Part shown: in pieces, positions 1-4,827 of the stretch | Layout: each line of letters starts with the position of its first letter | Numbering within the stretch: the stretch's first letter is position 1 | The notes under the pieces: generated by a model | The model's database searches: none | What the model was told of the DNA's origin: nothing | The model's input: the letters and a program-made list of their open reading frames with translations, nothing else | Source: Acidimicrobiaceae bacterium | GTDB taxonomy: Bacteria > Actinomycetota > Acidimicrobiia > Acidimicrobiales > RAAP-2 | Assembly: GCA_003131665.1 (NCBI GenBank) | Contig: PKWA01000129.1 | Coordinates: 1-6,941, forward strand | Direction: 5' to 3' | DNA: 6,941 nt | Position numbers and translations under genes: made by a program

Positions 1-337
1 GGGAATCGAACCCGCGTCCTCCAGCACCTTGGTAGGCCTTCTCCGAGCGCAGCCGACGAGAGGTTGTCGGGATCGTCCTGCCGTCGGCGACTGGATTCTC
101 CGTATCCGATAAAGATTTCCTCGTAGACCGACCGGAACGGTCTATCGAGTAAGCCCCACTAGATGACGCCCGTGATCGGCCTGTGGGGCTAAGACCGGAC
201 GAACGTCGCTACCTTTTAAGCAGCGAGCGCGAGCTGAGGCTCGGCGTTTGTTTTTGGTTCCGGCTCTTTAACGTGGCTCCGGAGACCACGGCTCGCTTCT
301 TTCACTTTGACGACTGTCGTCGAAACCAATCACCCCC
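1..337 (-). ncRNA. ssrA: tmRNA (ssrA), 3' end cut by window edge
   Basis: Transfer-messenger RNA, which frees stalled ribosomes and tags the unfinished protein for proteolysis. The minus-strand 5' end at 337 reads GGGGGUGAUUGGUUUCGACG, matching the conserved tmRNA start. At the other end, GGGUUCGAUUCCC (13-1) is the T-loop, so roughly the last 15-25 nt (rest of the T stem, acceptor strand, CCA) lie outside the window. Between them are a first pseudoknot around 265-290, an A-rich stretch, and a tag reading frame (216-245) ending in ALAA-stop. After it come helices typical of later pseudoknots: 183-190 pairs with 152-159, and 138-144 pairs perfectly with 124-130. The gene lies 86 nt downstream of smpB on the same strand, its usual partner. 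Identification is firm; the exact 5' nucleotide is by analogy with E. coli tmRNA. Confidence 0.96.
216..245 (-). other. tmRNA proteolysis-tag reading frame
   Basis: Read on the minus strand, GCC GAG CCT CAG CTC GCG CTC GCT GCT TAA gives AEPQLALAA-stop. The ALAA ending is the usual ClpXP-type degron of bacterial tags. GCC (245-243) is taken as the resume codon because it follows the first pseudoknot by an A-rich spacer of about a dozen nucleotides, as in E. coli. The frame stays open further upstream (E-P-K-T-N), so a resume codon one to five codons earlier cannot be excluded. The end of the tag is certain; its first residue is inferred. Confidence 0.8.
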
Positions 338-365
338 TCGTCACTGCGCGACCAAGATGGCCGTT

Positions 366-376
366 AGATAAGTGTA
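366..376 (-). promoter_or_regulatory. possible -10 region for ssrA
   Basis: The 86-nt gap between smpB and ssrA contains TACACTTATCT on the minus strand (376-366), with TACACT the best TANNNT match. Initiation about 7 nt downstream would leave a leader of roughly 27 nt, which RNase P would have to remove to make the mature 5' end at 337. No convincing -35 hexamer lies at 16-18 nt upstream, so the call is weak. Read-through from smpB is the alternative. Confidence 0.3.
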
Positions 377-404
377 CCGTCGAGGGTTCGAGGAGCATCC
401 GGGC

Positions 405-419
405 GGCCAGTGACTGGCC
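405..419. repeat. 15-bp palindrome just after the smpB stop codon
   Basis: GGCCAGT-G-ACTGGCC is a perfect inverted repeat with 7-bp arms and a 1-nt centre; as RNA it would be a 6-bp stem with a 3-nt loop. It begins 4 nt past the smpB stop (424-426), in the gap before ssrA. It has no U-tract, so it is not a classical terminator. It could be an mRNA 3' end stabiliser, a processing site or chance. Confidence 0.45.
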
Positions 420-423
420 CGAG

Positions 424-945
424 TCAGCCGTACTTTTCGACGTTACGAATCGCCCTCGCGATTTCTCGCTCGGCGTCTCGTTTGGCCAGAGCTTGACGAC
501 GGTCTTGTTGTTTGCGCCCTTTGGCGAGGGCCAACTCCACCTTGGCCCTTCCCTCCTTGAAGTACAGCTTGAGTGGCACCATCGCGAGAGACTCGGTTTC
601 AACCTTCAATCTCCACTGATCGATCTCACGTCGATGTACCAGGAGTTTTCGACGACGGTCCGGATCGTGACTGCCGAAACCGACGGCGTAGCTCCACGGA
701 GGGATGTGCATCTGAAAGATCCAGAGCTCGTTGTCGTCGACTCGGGCGTAGCTCTCGGCAATCTGGGCCTTTCCATCTCGCAACGATTTGACTTCCGAGC
801 CGCTCAAAACGATGCCGCATTCGAGAGTCTCGATGATCTCGTAGTCATGTCGCGCGCGGCGATTCGTGGCGACCACCCGGTCGCTGCCCTCGGCGCTCTC
901 ACGTTTCTTCGCCCGGCGCCCTTGAATCTGCTTGGCTCGTGCCAC
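424..945 (-). CDS. smpB: SsrA-binding protein SmpB
   Basis: Small basic RNA-binding protein that brings alanyl-tmRNA to stalled ribosomes, placing its C-terminal tail in the empty mRNA channel. Family signatures are present in order: ATNRRARHDYEI (about residues 26-37), GSEVKSLR (49-56), the DPxRxRKLLVH segment (94-104), the KxYFKEGRAKVELALAKGRK stretch (about 126-144) and a highly charged C-terminal tail. At 173 aa it is slightly longer than most SmpB proteins, because about 20 basic residues precede the conserved core. The tail reads KGRKQQDRR where many homologues have a K-x-YDKR-like sequence. The GTG start at 945 is chosen because a TACGCT box lies exactly 6 nt upstream and there is no Shine-Dalgarno, suggesting a leaderless message. 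ssrA follows downstream, and mec is transcribed divergently. Function is secure; the start is moderately so. Confidence 0.95.
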   Translation of the reverse strand: MARAKQIQGRRAKKRESAEGSDRVVATNRRARHDYEIIETLECGIVLSGSEVKSLRDGKAQIAESYARVDDNELWIFQMHIPPWSYAVGFGSHDPDRRRKLLVHRREIDQWRLKVETESLAMVPLKLYFKEGRAKVELALAKGRKQQDRRQALAKRDAEREIARAIRNVEKYG

Positions 946-957
946 GCAGTAAGCGTA
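946..957 (-). promoter_or_regulatory. smpB leaderless-type -10 box
   Basis: On the minus strand TACGCT (957-952) is followed by TACTGC and then the GTG start at 945, so initiation 7 nt after the box would fall on the G of the start codon. No Shine-Dalgarno is visible. No good -35 hexamer is seen at 16-18 nt. The arrangement mirrors that of mec on the other strand. Confidence 0.5.
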
Positions 958-991
958 GTGAAGCGATCACGACGGATTGATCGGCGCTCGC

Positions 992-1003
992 TAGGGTAAC
1001 TGC
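992..1003 (+). promoter_or_regulatory. mec leaderless-type -10 box
   Basis: TAGGGT (992-997) is followed by AACTGC and then GTG at 1004. As with smpB, this places the expected transcription start on the first base of the start codon. There is no ribosome-binding site upstream and no clear -35 hexamer. Confidence 0.5.
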
Positions 1004-1405
1004 GTGCTTACTCTTAGCTCAGCGCACCACGACACCATTGTGGCGACGTGCATTCGCGCTTTGCCTAATGAGGGTTGTGGGCTGCTGCTCGGCACGCCCA
1101 GCGGTGTCGTTGTTGACGTCGTGGCCAGCGCGAACGTTGCCGACTCGGCCAAGATCTACGAGATCGACCCCGGAGTGTTGCTGCGCGCCTATCGCCGGGC
1201 CGACGACGAAGGTCTCGAGGTGCTGGGTGTGTTTCACTCGCACACCCACAGCGAGGCCTATCCGAGCCCCACGGACATTAACCAGGCCCCCGACCCCGCG
1301 TGGCACTACGTGATCGTCTCCTTGCGCGACGTGCCGGTCGAACTGTGCAGTTTTCGCGTTCTCGATGGCGAAGTAACCCACGAACTGGTCGAGGTCGTGG
1401 ACTGA
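1004..1405 (+). CDS. mec: Mec-type JAMM/MPN+ metallopeptidase (CysO-cysteine hydrolase)
   Basis: Zinc peptidase predicted to release cysteine from the CysO-cysteine adduct, the last step of the CysO-dependent cysteine route described in Mycobacterium tuberculosis. The JAMM signature is complete: Glu23 in NEGCGLLLG, then HSHTHSEAYPSPTD with His78, His80, Ser88 and Asp91. Thr stands at the position where many JAMM proteins have Pro after HxH; as I recall it, the mycobacterial Mec also has HSHT. The length of 133 aa is normal for this compact family. GTG 1004 is chosen because it leaves a complete domain and sits 6 nt after a TAGGGT box. The next two genes are cysO and cysM, which fixes the specific role more firmly than the domain alone would. 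A second possible activity, trimming the CysO C-terminus, is inferred from the GGLW end of the adjacent CysO. Confidence 0.93.
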   Translation: MLTLSSAHHDTIVATCIRALPNEGCGLLLGTPSGVVVDVVASANVADSAKIYEIDPGVLLRAYRRADDEGLEVLGVFHSHTHSEAYPSPTDINQAPDPAWHYVIVSLRDVPVELCSFRVLDGEVTHELVEVVD

Positions 1406-1424
1406 TTCGAAGGTGCAGAGGTTT

Positions 1425-1454
1425 TTGGACACGGCGTGGCCCCCAGCCGATAAT
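1425..1454 (+). promoter_or_regulatory. promoter for cysO-cysM
   Basis: TTGGAC (1425-1430) and GATAAT (1449-1454) are separated by 18 nt in the gap between mec and cysO. They are close to sigma-70 type -35 and -10 consensus. Initiation near 1461 would leave a leader of about 40 nt containing the cysO ribosome-binding site. The carrier and synthase could thus be expressed apart from, or in addition to, mec. Confidence 0.55.
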
Positions 1455-1491
1455 GTTGACTCAGCAGGTCAGGAATTAGCCCCCAGAGTCG

Positions 1492-1500
1492 AAAGAGGTG
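1492..1500 (+). promoter_or_regulatory. ribosome-binding site of cysO
   Basis: AAAGAGGTG, with core GAGG at 1495-1498, ends 2-4 nt before ATG 1503. The spacing is short, but this supports ATG 1503 over an in-frame start at 1413 that would run through the promoter. Confidence 0.55.
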
Positions 1501-1502
1501 TT

Positions 1503-1784
1503 ATGTCGGCGGTACTACGAGTCCCCACCGTTCTTCGTCCCGCCATGGGCGGCGCGACGGTCATCGCCGTCGAAGGTTCGACGGTGGGCGAGGTTCTCTT
1601 CAAGTTGACCACGACGTATCCGGCGGTAAAGGGACAACTCCTGAACGATGACGGAACCCTGCACCGTTTCTTGAACGTCTACGTCAATGACGACGACGTT
1701 CGTTACCTCGGCGGCGTGGACGCCTTGATCGCCAACGATGACGAGATCACGCTGCTGCCCGCGGTCGCGGGAGGCCTCTGGTAG
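1503..1784 (+). CDS. cysO: CysO sulfur-carrier protein (ThiS/MoaD-like ubiquitin fold)
   Basis: Small ubiquitin-fold protein whose C-terminal glycine carries sulfide as a thiocarboxylate for CysM to turn into cysteine. The 93 residues match the mycobacterial CysO pattern: VPTVLRPAMGG near the N-terminus, LHRFLNVYVNDDDVRYLGG (about 53-71) in the middle and ITLLPAVAGG at the end. Unusually, the chain does not stop at Gly90-Gly91 but continues Leu92-Trp93 before TAG. In this fold a free terminal Gly is needed for adenylation, so removal of Leu-Trp must precede use; the neighbouring JAMM peptidase Mec is the obvious candidate (inference). ATG 1503 is supported by an AGAGG site; the longer reading frame from 1413 would only add about 30 unconserved residues. 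The stop overlaps the cysM GTG by one base, implying translational coupling. Activation by a MoeZ-type enzyme would be encoded elsewhere. Confidence 0.93.
   Translation: MSAVLRVPTVLRPAMGGATVIAVEGSTVGEVLFKLTTTYPAVKGQLLNDDGTLHRFLNVYVNDDDVRYLGGVDALIANDDEITLLPAVAGGLW
1567..1584. repeat. 8-bp-arm inverted repeat inside cysO
   Basis: CCGTCGAA-GG-TTCGACGG is a perfect palindrome with a 2-nt centre. It lies within cysO codons 22-28 and about 105 nt downstream of the predicted cysO transcription start. Sequences of this length are expected about once by chance in a window this size, so function is doubtful. Confidence 0.3.
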
Positions 1785-2749
1785 TGACGCGTTATGCCTC
1801 AGTGCTCGACCTGATCGGTAACACGCCGGTGGTAGACGTGAGTGCGCTGTCACCCAAGCCTGGCGTGACGATTCTCGCCAAGCTCGAGGGGCGTAATCCG
1901 GCGGGCTCGGTCAAAGATCGCGTCGCTCTATCGATGGTGGACGCGGCCGAGCGAAACGGCCGTTTGATTCCCGGCCAAGACGGCCAGACGCTCCTCGAAC
2001 CCTCCTCCGGCAATACCGGCATTGCCCTGGCCATGGTCTGTCGATTACGGGGGTACCACCTCAAGGTCGTGCTGCCCACCAACGTCTCGCCGGAGCGACG
2101 ACAACTGCTCGTGGCCTTTGGCGCCGAGATCATCGATTCACCGGGCAACGAGGGATCGAACGGCGCGGTGCGCCTTGCCCAGTCCTTAAGTACCGATCAC
2201 CCCGAGTGGATCTTTCTCTACCAGTACGCCAATCCGGCCAACCCTCTCGTGCACTACACGACGACGGGGCCCGAGATCTTGGCCGACGTTCCCGAGATCA
2301 CGCACTTCGTCGCCGGTCTCGGTACGTCGGGGACGTTGATGGGGGTCGGACGGTACTTGAAAGAGCAGCGGCCCGGGATCCAGATCTGGGCCGTCGAGCC
2401 ACCGAGCGGCGAGACCGTCGACGGACTGCGTAACCTCGACGACGGCTACGTGCCGCCGATCTTTAGCGACAACGACGGCGAGAAGTTGCTCGACCGCCGG
2501 GTCATCATCCGTCCTCGAGAGTCGATTGAGTGGACGCGGCGACTGACCGAAGTCGGACTCTTTAGTGGACTCTCTGCGGGCGCGGTCGTGGCCGGCGCCG
2601 CCAAGTGCGCCGCGAGCATCGAGGATGGGCAGTCGGCGACCATCGTGGCGCTGATCGCCGACGACGGTTGGAAGTACCTGTCCACCGGGGCGTGGAGCGA
2701 CGACCTCGACGAGGTCGTCGAGCGTGCCAAGGCGACCATCTACTTCTAA
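1784..2749 (+). CDS. cysM: CysM, O-phosphoserine sulfhydrylase using CysO thiocarboxylate
   Basis: PLP enzyme of the cysteine synthase family (fold type II), predicted to use O-phosphoserine and CysO thiocarboxylate to form CysO-cysteine. Visible features: the PLP lysine Lys44 in GSVKDR, the substrate loop SSGNTG (74-79), the phosphate-binding GLGTSGT (178-184), and Ser264 in GLSAGA, which should contact the PLP ring nitrogen. GLRNLDDGYVP includes Arg216, which by my reading aligns with the Arg220 that gives M. tuberculosis CysM its phosphoserine preference. The ends NTPVVDVSALSP and GWKYLSTGAW also match the mycobacterial enzyme. At 321 aa the length is normal. GTG 1784 overlaps the cysO TAG by one base. 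The gene follows its carrier and peptidase partners directly, so the CysO-dependent role is much more likely than a plain O-acetylserine enzyme. A strong palindrome lies near its 3' end. Confidence 0.95.
   Translation: MTRYASVLDLIGNTPVVDVSALSPKPGVTILAKLEGRNPAGSVKDRVALSMVDAAERNGRLIPGQDGQTLLEPSSGNTGIALAMVCRLRGYHLKVVLPTNVSPERRQLLVAFGAEIIDSPGNEGSNGAVRLAQSLSTDHPEWIFLYQYANPANPLVHYTTTGPEILADVPEITHFVAGLGTSGTLMGVGRYLKEQRPGIQIWAVEPPSGETVDGLRNLDDGYVPPIFSDNDGEKLLDRRVIIRPRESIEWTRRLTEVGLFSGLSAGAVVAGAAKCAASIEDGQSATIVALIADDGWKYLSTGAWSDDLDEVVERAKATIYF
2698..2720. repeat. perfect 11-bp-arm palindrome near cysM 3' end
   Basis: CGACGACCTCG-A-CGAGGTCGTCG forms a 23-bp inverted repeat with a single central base; as RNA it would be a 10-bp GC-rich stem with a 3-nt loop. 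It encodes an acidic DDLDEVV segment and ends about 27 nt before the stop codon. It has no U-tract. It could act as an mRNA 3' stability or attenuation element before rph, or as a dyad protein site, or arise from Asp/Glu/Val codon choice. Confidence 0.5.
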
Positions 2750-2803
2750 AGGTCAGTGGGGAGGAAATCTCTACTACCGTTAGCACGCACTCTTCGTACG
2801 ACT

Positions 2804-2810
2804 GAAGGAG
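2804..2810 (+). promoter_or_regulatory. ribosome-binding site of rph
   Basis: GAAGGAG lies 4 nt before ATG 2815 and is the clearest Shine-Dalgarno in the window. The 65-nt gap after cysM has only a weak -10 candidate (TACCGT, 2775-2780) without a recognisable -35, so rph may be read through from cysM or have a weak promoter of its own. Confidence 0.65.
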
Positions 2811-2814
2811 AAAC

Positions 2815-3561
2815 ATGTCCATACTTCGAGCCGACGGGCGCGCCGTTGACGAAGCCCGACCTCTGAGCTTTGAGCGGGACTACACCGAAATGGCCGCCGG
2901 ATCGGTCCTCGTGAGCTTCGGACGAACGCGCGTGCTCTGTACCGCGTCGGTCGACAGTGACGTGCCTCGCTGGTTGAAGGGGAAGGGTCGAGGCTGGGTG
3001 ACCGCGGAGTATTCGATGTTGCCGGGATCGACGCCCGAACGCGCGAATCGCGAAGCCGCCAAGGGAAAGCAGTCTGGGCGAACCCAGGAGATCCAACGAC
3101 TGATCGGTCGCTCGCTTCGAAGCGTCACGCGTCTTGAACTGCTGCCCGACGTACAGATCGTGGTGGACTGTGACGTGCTCCAAGCCGACGGGGGCACCCG
3201 CACGGCGTCGATCTGCGGGGGGTACGTGGCACTGCACGATGCCTTGACGCGATTGGTACTCGAGGGTGTCGTACGCGAGCACGCCCTGAGTGACCTCGTG
3301 GCGGCGGTCTCGGTGGGCATCGTCGAGGGCGTGGCGATGCTCGATCTTCCCTACGAAGAGGACGTGCGAGCCGACACTGACATGAACGTCGTGATGACCG
3401 GGACCGGTCGCTTCGTCGAGGTCCAGGGCACCGCCGAGCATCAAGCCTTCGATCGCGAGGAACTCACCCAGCTCTTGGACTTGGCGACACTCGGTATCGG
3501 GCGGATCAACGACGCCCAACGGGCCCTTCTCGCGACCCCGCCCTCGCCTCGGACGAAGTGA
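2815..3561 (+). CDS. rph: ribonuclease PH
   Basis: Phosphate-dependent 3'-to-5' exoribonuclease that trims tRNA and other stable RNA precursors, releasing nucleoside diphosphates; the family works as a hexameric ring in the cytoplasm. The sequence is typical over its full 248 aa: the N-terminal R-x-DGRxxDExRP-like start (5-16), [13 protein letters not shown] (61-73), the phosphate-binding [13 protein letters not shown] (87-99) with Arg89, [13 protein letters not shown] (119-131) with Arg129, and the acidic catalytic segment [14 protein letters not shown] (176-191) with Asp183 and Asp189. ATG 2815 has a strong GAAGGAG site and begins at the conserved N-terminus. Its stop overlaps the start of rdgB by 4 nt (GTGA), implying coupled translation. 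The rph-rdgB pairing is common in Actinomycetota. No key residue seems missing. Confidence 0.97.
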   Translation: MSILRADGRAVDEARPLSFERDYTEMAAGSVLVSFGRTRVLCTASVDSDVPRWLKGKGRGWVTAEYSMLPGSTPERANREAAKGKQSGRTQEIQRLIGRSLRSVTRLELLPDVQIVVDCDVLQADGGTRTASICGGYVALHDALTRLVLEGVVREHALSDLVAAVSVGIVEGVAMLDLPYEEDVRADTDMNVVMTGTGRFVEVQGTAEHQAFDREELTQLLDLATLGIGRINDAQRALLATPPSPRTK

Positions 3562-4145
3562 AGGCCTTCGTCTTAGCCACGAAGAACCCGCACAAGGTCG
3601 AGGAGATGCGCGCCATTCTCGCCCCGTACGACGTCCAACTTCGTCCCCGACCCGACGAGGTGCCCGACGTCGATGAGATCGAAGACACGCTCGAAGGCAA
3701 TGCGCTGTTAAAGGCGCGCGCACTGGCGAACGCGACGGGCGAGGCGGCGATCGCCGACGACACCGGTCTATTCATCGACGCGCTGTCCGGTCGACCCGGC
3801 GTGCACAGCGCGCGCTACGCCGGCGACGGGGTCAACTTTGAAGAGAACGTCAACAAGGTGTTGCGAGAACTTGACGGAGTGGACGTCGCCGATCGCGGTG
3901 CCCACTTTCGCACCGTCATCGCCGTCGCGTACCCGAGCGGAGCGTCGTGGTGGGTCGACGGCGTGCTCGAAGGTTCGATCCTCTCGGAGGCGAAAGGTCA
4001 GGGGGGCTTTGGCTACGATCCCATCTTTGCCCCCGCTGACGAGGGCGGTAGGTCGTTAGCCGAGTTGACGCTCGAGGAGAAGAACGAGCGCTCGCACCGG
4101 GGCCGCGCTCTGCGTTCGTTCGTCGTGGCGCTGGAAAATTCGTAG
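3558..4145 (+). CDS. rdgB: RdgB/HAM1 dITP/XTP pyrophosphatase
   Basis: Nucleotide-pool sanitising enzyme that hydrolyses dITP, ITP and XTP to monophosphates, keeping deaminated purines out of DNA and RNA. The family pattern is complete in 195 aa: the N-terminal [11 protein letters not shown] (7-17) with Thr8, Asn10 and Lys13, a DDTGL segment (67-71) whose second Asp should be the catalytic general base, [12 protein letters not shown] (78-89), GGFGYDPIF (149-157) for base recognition, and a terminal SHRGRAL (179-185). The GTG start at 3558 overlaps the rph stop by 4 nt (GTGA) and places the conserved strand right at the N-terminus; there is no separate ribosome-binding site, so translation is probably coupled to rph. 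The next gene starts 35 nt downstream with its own promoter-like box. Confidence 0.96.
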   Translation: MKAFVLATKNPHKVEEMRAILAPYDVQLRPRPDEVPDVDEIEDTLEGNALLKARALANATGEAAIADDTGLFIDALSGRPGVHSARYAGDGVNFEENVNKVLRELDGVDVADRGAHFRTVIAVAYPSGASWWVDGVLEGSILSEAKGQGGFGYDPIFAPADEGGRSLAELTLEEKNERSHRGRALRSFVVALENS

Positions 4146-4180
4146 TTCGCTCACGAAGTGTTCACCCGTAGGCTGAGCAC
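4146..4180 (+). promoter_or_regulatory. leaderless-type promoter of the LON-domain gene
   Basis: TTCGCT (4146-4151), a 17-nt spacer, TAGGCT (4169-4174), then 6 nt (GAGCAC) and GTG at 4181. The -10 to GTG distance is the same as for smpB and mec. No Shine-Dalgarno sequence precedes the start. The -35 matches consensus at only three positions. Confidence 0.5.
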
Positions 4181-4816
4181 GTGATGAATCGCGAGCTGGC
4201 CATGTTCCCCTTGGGGATGGTGGTATTTCCGCACCAAACGGTCGGCCTGTGTGTGTTTGAACCGCGCTATCACCGCTTACTCGCCGACGTCGAAGCTGAG
4301 CAACGCTTCGGCACCTGTCTGATCGAGCGAGGCTCGGACGTGGGGGGCCACGACGAGCGCACGTCGGTGGGCACCTTGGTGGAGATTCTCGGTTCGCACC
4401 ACCTGTCGAACGGTCAGATATTGATCGTGATTGAGGGCATCGAGTGCTTCGAAGTCGCCGAGTGGCTGGCGGACGATCCCTATCCCCGGGCCCGAGTGGG
4501 CGAGCGGTGCTGTGACGACGTGACCATTGAACTGGATTTACTCAAGTCCACCGAGTCCGCGGTTCGCGCGTTGCGATCGCTACAGAGTGAGATCGTGACC
4601 GATCAGTGCCTGCAACGGGACTTCGCCATGGACGAGGACGCCAAGGTCCGTGGTTGGCAACTCTGCTCACTGACCCCGATGTCGATTCTCGACCAGTTCA
4701 AGGTGTTGAGTTTGAGCAATCCCAACGATCGGCTGCGCTTGGTGGCCGAGATCTGCTGCGAACGATACGGTGACTATCAGCGCATGCTCGTGGTGGACGA
4801 GCTTCGCACCACGTAG
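4181..4816 (+). CDS. stand-alone Lon N-terminal (substrate-binding) domain protein
   Basis: A 211-aa protein resembling the N-terminal LON substrate-binding domain but lacking any AAA+ ATPase or Ser-Lys protease part: no Walker A or B motif occurs. The recognisable core is MFPLGMVVFPHQTVGLCVFEPRYHRLL (about 8-34), VGTLVEI (63-69) and IEGIECFEV (84-92). The remaining half (about 115-200) looks mostly helical and ends with SNPNDRLRLVAEICCERY, comparable to the helical tail of these domains. Such isolated domains are widespread in bacteria, but their role is poorly defined; binding of unfolded or specific protein clients is a reasonable guess only. The start is GTG 4181 (ATG 4184 is the alternative), 6 nt after a TAGGCT box. 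The stop codon abuts the stop of the convergent FKBP gene with no bases between. Confidence 0.85.
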   Translation: MMNRELAMFPLGMVVFPHQTVGLCVFEPRYHRLLADVEAEQRFGTCLIERGSDVGGHDERTSVGTLVEILGSHHLSNGQILIVIEGIECFEVAEWLADDPYPRARVGERCCDDVTIELDLLKSTESAVRALRSLQSEIVTDQCLQRDFAMDEDAKVRGWQLCSLTPMSILDQFKVLSLSNPNDRLRLVAEICCERYGDYQRMLVVDELRTT

Positions 4817-4827
4817 TTAGCGAAGTT
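4800..4827. repeat. hairpin spanning the abutting convergent stop codons
   Basis: CTTCGC (4802-4807) pairs with GCGAAG (4820-4825) across a 12-nt loop, and a G-U and an A-U pair could extend the stem to 8 bp. The loop holds the TAG and TAA stops of the two convergent genes (4814-4819). No T-tract follows on either strand, so at best it is a weak bidirectional termination or pausing element. Confidence 0.35.

Noticed and set aside
1..13. Separate tRNA suggested by the T-loop sequence
   Set aside because: It is the tRNA-like end of the tmRNA: no anticodon arm lies nearby and the matching 5' end is at 337.
307..999. Long plus-strand open frame (230 codons) covering ssrA/smpB
   Set aside because: It lies opposite the well-supported smpB and the tmRNA 5' end and shows no recognisable family; antisense open frames are common in GC-rich DNA.
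1413..1502. Upstream in-frame start for cysO at 1413
   Set aside because: It would add about 30 unconserved residues, run through the TTGGAC/GATAAT promoter and lacks a ribosome-binding site; ATG 1503 has one and matches the family's N-terminus.
2746..3723. Minus-strand open frame of 325 codons opposite rph and rdgB
   Set aside because: Rich in Arg, His and Gly with no domain; rph and rdgB on the other strand have full family signatures.
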